From Roseovarius sp. S88 (GTDB lineage Bacteria > Pseudomonadota > Alphaproteobacteria > Rhodobacterales > Rhodobacteraceae), in contig NZ_CP146069.1 in NCBI RefSeq assembly GCF_037023735.1, forward strand, positions 2,707,501 through 2,771,500: a DNA stretch of 64,000 nt. The letters are read 5' to 3'. Positions 55,779-64,000 of this stretch are shown in pieces. The translations under genes were made by a program, and so were the position numbers. The notes beneath the pieces are model-generated. The model saw nothing but the letters and a program-made list of their open reading frames with translations, was not told the DNA's origin and did no database searches. Each line of letters opens with the position of its first letter. The first letter of the stretch is position 1.

Positions 55779-57812
55779 ATGCCCGCACCTGCCCGCTCGA
55801 CGACATCCGATCCACTCCTGGAACCTTTCCAACTGGCGCATCTTGAGCTGCGCAACCGGATCATGAGCACGTCGCATGCCATCGGCTTTGGCGAGGATGG
55901 TATGCCCGCTGAACGCTATCAGCTTTATCACGAGGCCAAGGCCAAAGGTGGGATCGGGCTGACCATGTTTGGCGGATCGACCAACGTATCGCCAGACAGC
56001 GCCAACACTTTCGGCCAATTGCGCGCAAGCGAAGACCGCGTCATCCCCTACTTCCAGGACTTTGCAGATCGGGTGCACAAACATGGCGCCGCCCTCATGT
56101 GCCAACTCACACATCTGGGCGGACGAAGCCAATGGCGCGGGGACAATTGGCTGCCGACCATCTCGCCCAGCCGGTTCCGTGAACCTTTGCATCGTGGTTT
56201 CACCAAGGAAATGCAGGCTGATGATATTTCCCGCGTGATTGGCGATTTTGGTCAAGCCGCGCGGCGCTGTTACGAGGGTGGGCTCGACGGGTGCGAATTG
56301 CATATCACCGGGCACCTCATCGGACAGTTCTGGTCGCCTGCCACGAACCAGCGCAGCGATGACTTTGGCGGCAGCCTCGAAAACCGTGCTCGGTTTGGCC
56401 TTATGGTGCTGGAAGAGATCCGCCGCGTTGTAACGCAACCCTTTATCGTAGGAGTCCGCATGGTCGTGGGCGAAGGTGACGGCGGCGACATGCCTGATGA
56501 AGAGTACCTCGCCATGGCAGAGATACTGGAACGTTCCGACCTGATAGATTTCTTCAATTTCGGTTACGGACGCATCGACACAGAGGTTGGTCTTGCCCGC
56601 TACATGCCTGGCATGGCGATCGGGCTGGCCCCACAACTGCGCTCGGTGGCAAATTTTCGACAGCATGTGAAATTGCCGGTTTTTCACGCCGCGCGGATCA
56701 ATGATATGGCGACTGCACGGTTCGCAGTGGGCGAAGGGCATGTCGATCTCATTGGCATGACACGTGCGCATATTGCGGATCCGCATATCGCACGAAAGCT
56801 CTCTGAAGGCGCAGAAGAAACCATCCGTCCCTGCGTGGGCGCAACCTATTGCTCTTGGTACGGGAGCTGCATTCACAACCCGGCTATAGGTCGCGAGGAC
56901 GTGCTGCCGCATGTGATTGAGAAAACCACCCAGCGCAAACACGTCACCGTGGTTGGCGCTGGCCCCGGCGGGCTGGAAGCCGCACGCGTTGCTGCAGAGC
57001 GGGGCCATAGTGTCACCTTACTGGAGGCTGCGCCCAAGGCTGGTGGCCAGATTTTACTGGCCGCAAAGCTTGACCTTCGGCGTGACCTGGTTGGCATTGT
57101 CGATTGGCGCGTGAGCGAATTGGAACGCCTTGGCGCAACCCTTCGCTACAATGTGCTCGCGGATGCAAAAGAGATTGTGGAGACTGACCCAGATACGGTC
57201 ATCATTGCCACTGGCGGCATCCCCGACCGGCTTGAGGACATACCGGGCGCCGAGCTTGGAACGCCCTTGTGGGACGTGTTGGAATCCGCCGCGCCGCCCG
57301 AGGGCGATGTGATTTTCTACGACGGAACCGGCACAGCCGCAGGTTTGAACGGTGCACACACGCTCGCCACCGCGGGTGCGAAACTGACCTACGTGACCCC
57401 CGATAGCACCGCTGGCGCAGAGGTAAGTTACATTGAACGACCGTTGCAAATGCGCGCCTTCTACAAATCGGGAGTTGAGCTGCGCCCGGACCTTACACTG
57501 CGCCGCGTGGCCCGCGACGAAAACCGCCTGTGCCTGACATTCGAGAACAGTTACAGCGGTGAGTCAGTGAAAATGCGCTGCGATACTCTGATCTACGAGC
57601 ACGGTACACTGCCGGTCGACACGCTCTATCTCGAGCTGGCAGGCTCGGCACGCAATGGCGGCTTGCCAGACCTGGCGGCCTGGGCCACCGCCGAGCCGCA
57701 ACCAAAAGCCAATGGCGAGGGGTTCGATCTTTACCGGATCGGCGACGCCGTTTCGTCGCGCGACATCCATGCCGCGATCCTGGACGCTGCGAGGCTCTGC
57801 GCACGGCTTTAG
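55779..57812 (+). CDS. TMADH/2,4-dienoyl-CoA reductase-like flavin and Fe-S oxidoreductase
   Basis: A 677-residue oxidoreductase. An OYE-like FMN TIM barrel spans residues 10-340 (LRNRIMSTSHAIGFGEDGMP; CQLTHLGGRSQW; FGGSLENRARFGLMVLEEIR). The Fe-S region comes next, and an FAD/NAD domain follows (VTVVGAGPGGLEAARVAAER). The family includes trimethylamine, dimethylglycine and stachydrine-type demethylases. The Fe-S region is odd: C352, C358 and C364 are spaced C-x5-C-x5-C instead of C-x2-C-x2/3-C-x11/12-C. AAAGGA precedes the ATG at 55779; an upstream start would run into the OCD promoter region. Likely an N-demethylase or reductase of unknown substrate. Confidence 0.88.
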   Translation: MPAPARSTTSDPLLEPFQLAHLELRNRIMSTSHAIGFGEDGMPAERYQLYHEAKAKGGIGLTMFGGSTNVSPDSANTFGQLRASEDRVIPYFQDFADRVHKHGAALMCQLTHLGGRSQWRGDNWLPTISPSRFREPLHRGFTKEMQADDISRVIGDFGQAARRCYEGGLDGCELHITGHLIGQFWSPATNQRSDDFGGSLENRARFGLMVLEEIRRVVTQPFIVGVRMVVGEGDGGDMPDEEYLAMAEILERSDLIDFFNFGYGRIDTEVGLARYMPGMAIGLAPQLRSVANFRQHVKLPVFHAARINDMATARFAVGEGHVDLIGMTRAHIADPHIARKLSEGAEETIRPCVGATYCSWYGSCIHNPAIGREDVLPHVIEKTTQRKHVTVVGAGPGGLEAARVAAERGHSVTLLEAAPKAGGQILLAAKLDLRRDLVGIVDWRVSELERLGATLRYNVLADAKEIVETDPDTVIIATGGIPDRLEDIPGAELGTPLWDVLESAAPPEGDVIFYDGTGTAAGLNGAHTLATAGAKLTYVTPDSTAGAEVSYIERPLQMRAFYKSGVELRPDLTLRRVARDENRLCLTFENSYSGESVKMRCDTLIYEHGTLPVDTLYLELAGSARNGGLPDLAAWATAEPQPKANGEGFDLYRIGDAVSSRDIHAAILDAARLCARL

Positions 57813-57885
57813 ATAGCCGAATGGAAAAGAAAACTTTTGTCATTTTCAAACTCCGCCCTTAGCCTTGCACCAGGGAGGAACTCAT

Positions 57886-58860
57886 ATGAAAATTTTGTCC
57901 ATTTTATTTTCCGGTGCGGCACTTGCCTTCACCCTTTCCGCCAGTAACCCGGTGTATGCAGAAGAGTGCCCGCGCGGCGATCTCGACGCGCGATTTTGCG
58001 ATGCCGATGGTGATCTGTTGGCTGACACCCCAACCGATCCTGCTGAGCTGATCGACCCCGACACTTTGATTTTCGCTTACACCCCAGTTGAGGATCCAGC
58101 CGTCTACAAAGAAGCCTGGGCTGATTTCCTGACGCACCTCGAAAACGAAACCGGAAAATCGGTGGTGTTTTTCCCTGTGCAGAACAACGCGGCCCAGATC
58201 GAAGCGATGCGCTCTGGGCGACTTCACATTGCCGGTTTCAACACCGGGTCAAATCCGCTGGCCGTGAATTGCGCGGGCTTCAACCCGTTTACAATAATGG
58301 CGGCGCCGGACGGATCATTCGGGTATGAAATGGAAATCATCACTTACCCCGGCTCTGGCGTCGAGGCCGTCGAAGACATCAAGGGCAAACAACTGGCCTT
58401 TACGTCGCCCACCTCCAATTCCGGGTTCAAAGCACCTTCGGCTATCCTCAAGGCTGATTACGACATGATCCCTGAGCGTGATTTTGAACCGGTTTATTCC
58501 GGCAAGCACGACAACTCGATCCTGGGTGTGGCCAACAAAGATTACTTGGCTGCTTCAATCGCAAATTCGGTCAAGGCGCGAATGATCAGCCGTGATGTGG
58601 TCAAGGAAGAGGACCTTAAGGTTTTGTACAAATCCCAAACCTTTCCAACGACCGGCTACGGCGTCGTCTACAATCTCAAGCCCGAGTTAAAGGAAAAAAT
58701 TCGCAACGCGTTCTTCAACTTTGAGTGGGACGGTACGTCTTTGCAAGAGGAATTCGAGAAGAACGGCGAAGGCCAGTTCCTTGAAATCACTTATAAAGAG
58801 TACTGGGAGGTCATCCGCAAAATCGACGCGGCGAATGGCGTTAGTTACGCGTGTGAGTAA
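57886..58860 (+). CDS. phnD: Phosphonate/phosphite-type ABC transporter substrate-binding protein
   Basis: A 324-residue periplasmic protein with a signal peptide (ILSILFSGAALAFTLSASNP, cut near VYAEE). The mature protein begins with a Cys pair in ECPRGDLDARFCDADGD, then the PhnD-type core IFAYTPVEDPAVYKEAWADF, GRLHIAGFNTGSNPLAVNCA, LAFTSPTSNSGFKAPSAIL and VANKDYLAASIANSVKARMI. The Cys near the extreme C-terminus (SYACE) could form a disulfide with NCAGF. AGGGAGGA precedes the ATG at 57886. First gene of phnDCEE. Binding of phosphonate itself is not certain. Confidence 0.85.
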   Translation: MKILSILFSGAALAFTLSASNPVYAEECPRGDLDARFCDADGDLLADTPTDPAELIDPDTLIFAYTPVEDPAVYKEAWADFLTHLENETGKSVVFFPVQNNAAQIEAMRSGRLHIAGFNTGSNPLAVNCAGFNPFTIMAAPDGSFGYEMEIITYPGSGVEAVEDIKGKQLAFTSPTSNSGFKAPSAILKADYDMIPERDFEPVYSGKHDNSILGVANKDYLAASIANSVKARMISRDVVKEEDLKVLYKSQTFPTTGYGVVYNLKPELKEKIRNAFFNFEWDGTSLQEEFEKNGEGQFLEITYKEYWEVIRKIDAANGVSYACE

Positions 58861-58870
58861 CCCCATATTT

Positions 58871-58895
58871 GGCGGGCCAAGCGGCCCGCCTTTTT
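58871..58895 (+). terminator. Intrinsic terminator/attenuator between phnD and phnC
   Basis: GGCGGGCC (58871-58878) and GGCCCGCC (58883-58890) form a perfect 8-bp stem with a 4-base loop, followed by five T (58891-58895). It lies 10 bases after the phnD stop and well before phnC, so it probably lowers transport-component expression relative to the binding protein or protects the phnD mRNA end. Confidence 0.8.
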
Positions 58896-58926
58896 CACAG
58901 ACCACAACATGGCAAAGGGTGCTGTG

Positions 58927-59727
58927 ATGCTGCGGCTTGAAAAGCTGGTGAAAACCTACAAGACCGGAGATCAGGCGCTGAAAGCTGTTGATCTGGACGT
59001 GCCAGAGGGTCAAGTTTTGGCCCTCATCGGCCCATCGGGCGCGGGCAAGTCAACTTTGATCCGATGCATCAACCGGCTGGTGGAACCAACTTCCGGCCAG
59101 GTCTTTTTGGGCGAAACTGAACTTACCAGGTTGTCCTCAGGGGCGCTGCGCCGAGAGCGGTGTCGCATGGGCATGATCTTTCAGGAATATGCACTGGTTG
59201 AGCGATTGACCGTGATGGAGAACGTTCTGTCAGGCCGGCTGGGGTATGTCGGGTTCTGGCGCAGTTTTCTGCGGCGGTTTCCGCAAGAGGATTTCGATGA
59301 AGCGTTCCGGCTTTTGGATCGTGTTGGGCTTGCCCATATGGCGGACAAACGGGCCGATGAGTTGTCCGGAGGGCAACGTCAACGGGTCGGAATTTGTCGC
59401 GCACTGATACAGGATCCCGCTGTTTTACTTGTGGATGAACCGACCGCCTCGCTGGACCCGAAAACGTCCCGGCAGATCATGCGCCTCATCTGTGAGCTTT
59501 GCAAAGAACGCAAGCTGGCCGCGATCATCAATATACATGACGTGGCACTGGCCCAGATGTTCGTCCAACGCGTCATTGGACTTCGATTTGGGACCATTGA
59601 ATTCGACGGGCCACCCGACGCTCTAACGCCCGAAGTCTTGACGACCATCTATGGCGAAGAAGACTGGGAAGCGACCATTGAGAAAGTCGAGGATGAGAAC
59701 GGCGATACGATTGAGGCCGCCGAATGA
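58927..59727 (+). CDS. phnC: Phosphonate-type ABC transporter ATP-binding protein
   Basis: A 266-residue ATPase. Walker A is [12 protein letters not shown], the Q-loop is [20 protein letters not shown], the signature is [17 protein letters not shown] and Walker B is [15 protein letters not shown]. The length and NVLSGRLGY segment match PhnC. AAAGGG lies at 58914-58919, favouring the ATG at 58927, though an in-frame ATG at 58909 is possible. It overlaps phnE1 by 4 bases. Confidence 0.9.
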   Translation: MLRLEKLVKTYKTGDQALKAVDLDVPEGQVLALIGPSGAGKSTLIRCINRLVEPTSGQVFLGETELTRLSSGALRRERCRMGMIFQEYALVERLTVMENVLSGRLGYVGFWRSFLRRFPQEDFDEAFRLLDRVGLAHMADKRADELSGGQRQRVGICRALIQDPAVLLVDEPTASLDPKTSRQIMRLICELCKERKLAAIINIHDVALAQMFVQRVIGLRFGTIEFDGPPDALTPEVLTTIYGEEDWEATIEKVEDENGDTIEAAE

Positions 59728-60545
59728 CTGATACAGACTTCGATCTGAATGCCCGGATCGGCCAGCCATGGAAAAAGCCGCCGCTTATTCAGCGCCGCTG
59801 GCTGCGTTGGGTGCTGTTGCTGGGTTTCATTGCGTACTTGATCGCGGCCGTCCTGACCATCGAAGTTAACTGGGCACGTGTCTACGAAGGTCTGGAGCGT
59901 GGAAAAGAATTCGTTCTAGCGTTTACCCGACCCGATTTCGTAAGCCGGTCAGGCGACATCTACGACGGCATGATTGAGAGTATCGTCATGACAGTGGCCG
60001 CCTCAGTCGTCGGTGTCCTTATCTCTATTCCCATCGCTTTAGGAGCCGCACGTAACGTGGCACCATTGCCGATCTATCTGATCTGCCGCGGGATAATTGC
60101 GATCTCTCGTGCGCTGCAGGAAATCATCGTCGCGATCCTGCTCGTGGCAATCTTTGGCTTTGGACCTCTGGCAGGTTTTTTGACACTTAGTTTCGCCACC
60201 ATCGGCTTTTTGTCCAAGCTTCTGGCAGAAGACATCGAGAGTATGGATCGTGTGCAGGCAGAGGCCATCAAAGCCTCTGGCGCACGCTGGTCGCAATGGA
60301 TCAACTACGGTGTGCAGCCACAGGTCATGCCACGGCTGCTTGGTCTTTCGATGTATCGCATCGACATCAACTTCCGTGAAAGCGCCATTCTGGGTCTCGT
60401 AGGTGCGGGTGGGATCGGCGCGACCCTCAACACAGCTTTTGACCGGTATGAGTATGATACCGCAGCGGCCATTCTGATCCTGATCATCGTAATTGTCATG
60501 GCGCTAGAGTATCTCTCCGGCGTTATCCGGGCACGTGTGCAATAA
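59724..60545 (+). CDS. phnE: Phosphonate-type ABC transporter permease PhnE (first copy)
   Basis: A 273-residue inner-membrane permease with about six helices. Near the N-terminus [20 protein letters not shown] is a helix, and the EAA cytoplasmic loop is [20 protein letters not shown]. The segment [20 protein letters not shown] is highly characteristic of PhnE. Overlaps phnC by 4 bases and the second permease by one base. The two permeases likely form a heterodimer. Confidence 0.9.
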   Translation: MTDTDFDLNARIGQPWKKPPLIQRRWLRWVLLLGFIAYLIAAVLTIEVNWARVYEGLERGKEFVLAFTRPDFVSRSGDIYDGMIESIVMTVAASVVGVLISIPIALGAARNVAPLPIYLICRGIIAISRALQEIIVAILLVAIFGFGPLAGFLTLSFATIGFLSKLLAEDIESMDRVQAEAIKASGARWSQWINYGVQPQVMPRLLGLSMYRIDINFRESAILGLVGAGGIGATLNTAFDRYEYDTAAAILILIIVIVMALEYLSGVIRARVQ

Positions 60546-61360
60546 TGCCGGTAAGCGAAACAGGTGGCCTGAAGGTCTGGCAGCGCAGAACCCAGCGTGA
60601 AAGCCAGACGCACTGGCTTATGTGGCTGACTGGTGTGGCGGTCTTTGCCTATTGCTGGCAGCAGATTTCGCAGGCAACGACCTGGTTCTTTGTATGGGAC
60701 GCGCCGCGCATTGCCGGAGACATCTGGACCCGTGCCACCCCGCCACGATGGGAATACATCACCCAGCTCGGCAAGCCCATTTGGGATACGATCAACATTG
60801 CCACGCTCGGCACCATCCTTGCGCTTCTGATGGCAGTTCCTGTCGCCTTTCTGGCTGCGCGAAATACCACACCTTCCGCACTCTTCATACGTCCGGTGGC
60901 TCTTCTGATCATTGTTTCAACACGGTCGATCAATTCACTGATCTGGGCGTTGCTGCTGATTGCCATCATCGGCCCTGGTGTGTTCGCAGGCGTTATCGCC
61001 ATCGCAATCCGCTCCATCGGATTTTGTGCAAAGCTTCTATACGAGGCAATTGAAGAAATTGATGCCACTCAGGTTGAAGCGGTCACTGCCACCGGCGCGT
61101 CTCGTTGGCAGGTCATGGCCTATGGGATCGTGCCGCAAATCCTTCCTGCGTTTGCGGGAATTGCCGTGTTTCGTTGGGACATCAACATCCGCGAATCTAC
61201 CGTCCTTGGGCTTGTCGGTGCCGGAGGGATCGGGCTTCAGCTATCGGCATCCCTGAACGTTCTGGCCTGGCCGCAGGTTTCGTTGATCTTGCTTGTCATT
61301 CTTGCCGCGGTTGTGATCTCGGAATGGGTTTCCGCGAAAGTCCGCGGCGCGATCATCTGA
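60545..61360 (+). CDS. phnE: Phosphonate-type ABC transporter permease PhnE (second copy)
   Basis: A 271-residue permease homologous to the preceding one, with WRQ-rich N-terminus, helix TLGTILALLMAVPVAFLAAR, EAA loop VEAVTATGASRWQVMAYGIV and [20 protein letters not shown]. Start overlaps the first phnE by one base (TAATG). It ends the phnDCEE operon. No C-P lyase, phosphonatase or ptxD gene is in the window. Confidence 0.9.
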   Translation: MPVSETGGLKVWQRRTQRESQTHWLMWLTGVAVFAYCWQQISQATTWFFVWDAPRIAGDIWTRATPPRWEYITQLGKPIWDTINIATLGTILALLMAVPVAFLAARNTTPSALFIRPVALLIIVSTRSINSLIWALLLIAIIGPGVFAGVIAIAIRSIGFCAKLLYEAIEEIDATQVEAVTATGASRWQVMAYGIVPQILPAFAGIAVFRWDINIRESTVLGLVGAGGIGLQLSASLNVLAWPQVSLILLVILAAVVISEWVSAKVRGAII

Positions 61361-61393
61361 ACCTGCCATTCCCGAAAAACAGGCAGATGTACC

Positions 61394-63049
61394 CTAAGTT
61401 GCAAGTCTGCTTTCCAAAAGCTCGCCCTGCTCTTTCAGAAGAGGGTATGCAATCATCGCGAACGAGGTGTTCAACATTTTCAAGGCGCGCAGCAGATCAA
61501 GGTGAATTGCGCTCGTTTCGATGGTATCGGTCAATCCCTGTCTGAGACGTTTAAGGTGCCATCGTTCAAGCACCTGCTCTTTTTCTCTGATCTTTTCTTT
61601 TTGCTCAACCAGTTCGCGGGCCAACCCAATGTCTTCTGACATGAGGACCGTGATGCCGTGTTGAACGTTGCGCAGCACCTGGTCGTGGAAGTCGGACAAC
61701 TCACGCCAACCATCCTCTGAGAAACTGACCTTCTGAACATCTTTGCGCCGCGCCAACTCGACCATTTTTCGCGCGATGACATCCGCCCCGGCTTCGAGGT
61801 TTACAGCTATGCCTGACAAATCAAATGCACGCGTTCCTGTGTCCACTTTCGGGTCACTGCTGCGCACCCCGGAAAGATAGACACGCAGATCCAGCGACAT
61901 CTGCGTCATGTCTTTCATCTCTTGTCGCAGGCGCTGTGCCACAACGTCATCAAACACATCGAAAAGCCCCATGGCATCGCGCAACATGATCTCGACCCGG
62001 TTACCCATCTCAACGAGTTCACGTTGTGCACAGGCAAATGCGCGGGACGGATGGTTTTGAACGGTGGGATCCAACACTGACCTGTTTTGAGCCTCGGCTT
62101 GGGTGCCGTTGGTCTCTGCTAGCACCTGACGCGCGACCCAGATGGACGGTCTGAGACACGCCAATCCAAACAGAAGCAAACCCAGATTGAAGATCAGGTG
62201 CAGGTTCAGAACCTTTTGCGCATGACTTCCACCCGGCACAACACCCGCTGCATCGATTTGTGCAAGAACAAACAGCATTAGTGTTGCCCCACCGCCCCGC
62301 AACAACAGATTGGCAAAGACAACGCGCCGCACGGATACCGCACCGCCAATTGTCAGGAAAAACGCGATGAAGGCGCCTCCCAGATTGGCGCCGAGAACCA
62401 TGGCGAATGCGGCTTCCAATGGCATGAGACCCTGCGCTGTTAGGGTTGCGAAAAGAAGAACTGCTGCCACGCTAGAATGCACGAGCCACGCAAAAACAGC
62501 GGCAATTAAAAATGCCGAAATCAAGTCGCGTGAAAGGTAGGCCATAACCGCACGGGTCGCATCACTCTCTGATAAAGGCGCGCTGGCGTTGCGGATCAGC
62601 TCTAGCGACAGAAAGATCAATGCCAGACCGATCAGGACACGGCCAATTTGGCGCGGTGTTCGCCGAGAACTGCGCAGAAACATCAAAACGCCTGCGAGCA
62701 TCAGCAAGGGTGTCAGAACCGCGATACGTGAATTCAGAATTTGCACCACGATGGCCGATCCCAAATCAGCGCCGAGGATGATTGCAAGCCCCGCGCCACC
62801 ACCAATTGTTCCGGCAGCCATGAACCCCGCCAAAAGCATCGCTACCGCGGTGGAGCTCTGCAATAGGACAGCCGCCGCTGCGCCCGTGGCCGAAGCTGTC
62901 AGGCGATTGGCCGTAGAACGTCTTAGCCACAGCCGAAGTTGTCCGCCAAAGGCGCGCTCAAATCCAGTGCGCACCAGACGGACGGCCCAGATCAACAAGG
63001 CAGCCGCCGCCGCCAGGTTGAGCAATATTACAATCGGTGAACTATCCAT
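61394..63049 (-). CDS. Na+/Pi cotransporter family protein with PhoU-like C-terminal domain
   Basis: A 551-residue inner-membrane protein. Two Na/Pi-cotransporter repeats contain the QSS motif AAVLLQSSTAVAMLLAGF and matching LVHSSVAAVLLFATLTAQGL. About eight helices occupy residues 1-310, followed by a soluble PhoU-like helical domain (LVEMGNRVEIMLRDAMGLFD; DFHDQVLRNVQHGITVLMSE). Similar proteins import phosphate with sodium. It is convergent with phnE2, the gap of 33 bases holding a weak CTGCC/GGCAG dyad. Confidence 0.88.
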   Translation of the reverse strand: MDSSPIVILLNLAAAAALLIWAVRLVRTGFERAFGGQLRLWLRRSTANRLTASATGAAAAVLLQSSTAVAMLLAGFMAAGTIGGGAGLAIILGADLGSAIVVQILNSRIAVLTPLLMLAGVLMFLRSSRRTPRQIGRVLIGLALIFLSLELIRNASAPLSESDATRAVMAYLSRDLISAFLIAAVFAWLVHSSVAAVLLFATLTAQGLMPLEAAFAMVLGANLGGAFIAFFLTIGGAVSVRRVVFANLLLRGGGATLMLFVLAQIDAAGVVPGGSHAQKVLNLHLIFNLGLLLFGLACLRPSIWVARQVLAETNGTQAEAQNRSVLDPTVQNHPSRAFACAQRELVEMGNRVEIMLRDAMGLFDVFDDVVAQRLRQEMKDMTQMSLDLRVYLSGVRSSDPKVDTGTRAFDLSGIAVNLEAGADVIARKMVELARRKDVQKVSFSEDGWRELSDFHDQVLRNVQHGITVLMSEDIGLARELVEQKEKIREKEQVLERWHLKRLRQGLTDTIETSAIHLDLLRALKMLNTSFAMIAYPLLKEQGELLESRLAT

Positions 63050-63091
63050 GGCTTTGTTGTTCTTTTTTTTGGGCCGAGCACAGCTTGAAGC

Positions 63092-63889
63092 CTAAAATGA
63101 AAAAGGTCCATCAAAAGGATCAAGAGAGACTGCGCTCCAGATCCCACCTGGTCCGGTATCAATCACCGCACACCCTGTCGGCCCCTTGAGAAAGCCGACT
63201 GTTGCATTATCCCGGCGATCCAGCGCAAAACCGCTACAAATCGCCGGTGCGGTTGCAACAACATGCCCGCCAATTTTACCATGATGCACGCCGTGAACGT
63301 GTCCGGCTATGACTGTAACATCGCGGTTTGATCCTTCTAGCACTGCCCCAAGCGCATCGGCATTTTCCAAACCTATCGCATCCATGAAGCAGATACCCGT
63401 CTGAATGGGAGGATGGTGCAACATAATGATAAGCGGACCATCGTCATTATCGGCCAACACGTCGCTGAGTACCGCAAGGCTGTCGCCTCGGAGTTGACCA
63501 CCGCCTTGCCCTTCCACCAATGAGTCTAGCCCGACAAGCTGTGTGTCACCAATCTGTGCCTGCCAGTCGATTAGGCCGTTTTTCGGCATCCATTCCTGAC
63601 CTGCAAACGCTGCGCGCATTGGATCTCGGGCATCGTGATTGCCTGGCACCAGAAAGAGCGGCAAACCAAGCCTTTCCAGATGGGTTCGGGCAAAGGCATA
63701 GCTGTCCCTACTTCCGTCGTCGCTAACATCACCCGTGATAAGAACTGCATCTAAAGGATCGAGCGCCGGGCGAAGCTCCAACAGCCGGTTCACAGCATCC
63801 CGCAGGATGGATCGGGTATCCAGAACATTGGAACAAAGCATGCCTTTTCCCACCACATGCAAGTCCGTCAGTTGGAGAAACCGCGCCAT
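63092..63889 (-). CDS. Metallophosphoesterase (class III phosphodiesterase, CpdA/GlpQ-like)
   Basis: A 265-residue calcineurin-like phosphoesterase with metal motifs D-x-H (LTDLHVV, residues ~8-10), GD (LITGDVSDDGSRD), GNHD (LVPGNHDARD), HHPP (MLHHPPIQTG) and GHVHGVHHGKI. This group includes cyclic-nucleotide and glycerophosphodiester phosphodiesterases. The start at 63889 (ARFLQLTDLH) is favoured over 63946, which overlaps the permease gene upstream. It follows that permease by 4 bases, so it probably processes the imported phosphodiester. Confidence 0.88.
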   Translation of the reverse strand: MARFLQLTDLHVVGKGMLCSNVLDTRSILRDAVNRLLELRPALDPLDAVLITGDVSDDGSRDSYAFARTHLERLGLPLFLVPGNHDARDPMRAAFAGQEWMPKNGLIDWQAQIGDTQLVGLDSLVEGQGGGQLRGDSLAVLSDVLADNDDGPLIIMLHHPPIQTGICFMDAIGLENADALGAVLEGSNRDVTVIAGHVHGVHHGKIGGHVVATAPAICSGFALDRRDNATVGFLKGPTGCAVIDTGPGGIWSAVSLDPFDGPFSF

Positions 63890-63893
63890 GCCT

Positions 63894-64000
63894 TCACTTG
63901 ATCCCGGCGCGAAGGAAGGCTTGTACAAACTGGCGCTGGAAGACAAGGAAAGCGATGAGCAATGGTGCGACGGACATCATGGTTGCGGCCGAAATCACAC
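63894..64000 (-). CDS. ABC transporter inner-membrane permease, C-terminal fragment (UgpE/MalG type)
   Basis: The last 34 codons of a gene that starts beyond the right edge. Translated on the minus strand it reads VISAATMMSVAPLLIAFLVF, then QRQFVQAFLRAGIK and stop. The pattern of small residues, hydrophobic helix, QR-x-FV and terminal G-x-K matches the end of carbohydrate or glycerol-3-phosphate permeases. Adjacent metallophosphoesterase favours a Ugp-like system. Confidence 0.7.
   Translation of the reverse strand, partial: VISAATMMSVAPLLIAFLVFQRQFVQAFLRAGIK

Overview
The window reads as chromosomal DNA of a marine Rhodobacterales bacterium (Roseobacter group). This is an inference from gene content: a heterotetrameric sarcosine oxidase operon soxBDAG, an adjacent dnaG-rpoD pair with an alphaproteobacterial sigma-70, Tad-type pseudopilins, an iron-responsive TGA-N9-TCA box before bfd-bfr, a KpsS/KpsD/KpsC-type capsule set and a PhnCDEE uptake system. 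The DNA is GC-rich, densely coded and organised in short operons.

1-9.6 kb: the end of a molybdenum hydroxylase gene and a MoaD/ThiS-like carrier, a PAS-domain protein, then a five-gene minus-strand operon (aldehyde dehydrogenase, Rieske oxygenase, luciferase-like flavin monooxygenase, AA_synth protein, alpha/beta hydrolase) divergent from a LysR regulator. Two T-N11-A dyads lie in the divergent promoter region. This looks like an oxidative pathway for an unidentified, possibly nitrogen-containing, substrate. 9.6-18 kb: glycerol kinase, a second LysR regulator, then a tightly coupled operon of ketoglutarate-semialdehyde-type dehydrogenase, membrane dipeptidase, an unrecognised 559-residue protein, a DUF3726 protein and a Ser/Cys-type proline racemase-family enzyme. 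It resembles hydroxyproline catabolism but lacks the expected middle enzymes.

18-31 kb: riboflavin synthase, capsule genes (kpsS, kpsD-like, kpsC), a secreted unknown, ribD carrying an apparent one-base frameshift, nrdR, yjbQ, a DUF1294 protein, rpoD and dnaG. 31-39 kb: a small secreted protein, sarcosine oxidase soxBDAG preceded by a large composite palindrome, a DUF6151-like protein and glutamate dehydrogenase; methylated-glycine demethylation and nitrogen assimilation therefore sit side by side. 39-48.7 kb: three Tad pseudopilin-like genes without a secretion machine, a TetR regulator with a perfect palindromic operator, a small lipoprotein, hom-glpX-recJ, and bfd-bfr with an iron box and terminator.

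48.7-51.9 kb: tRNA-Glu followed by a probably decaying serine-recombinase cassette (recombinase, DUF2924 gene broken by a TGA codon, DUF3489 protein, small ORF). 51.9-64 kb: a ThDP enzyme, an EamA transporter and an ornithine cyclodeaminase-like protein on the minus strand; divergently, a TMADH-like flavin/Fe-S oxidoreductase with an altered cluster motif and a PhnD-PhnC-PhnE-PhnE transporter. A Na/Pi cotransporter, a metallophosphoesterase and the end of a sugar or glycerol-phosphate permease close the window, suggesting a phosphorus-acquisition neighbourhood.

Coordinates include stop codons. Functions are assigned from motifs and family memory, without database searches.
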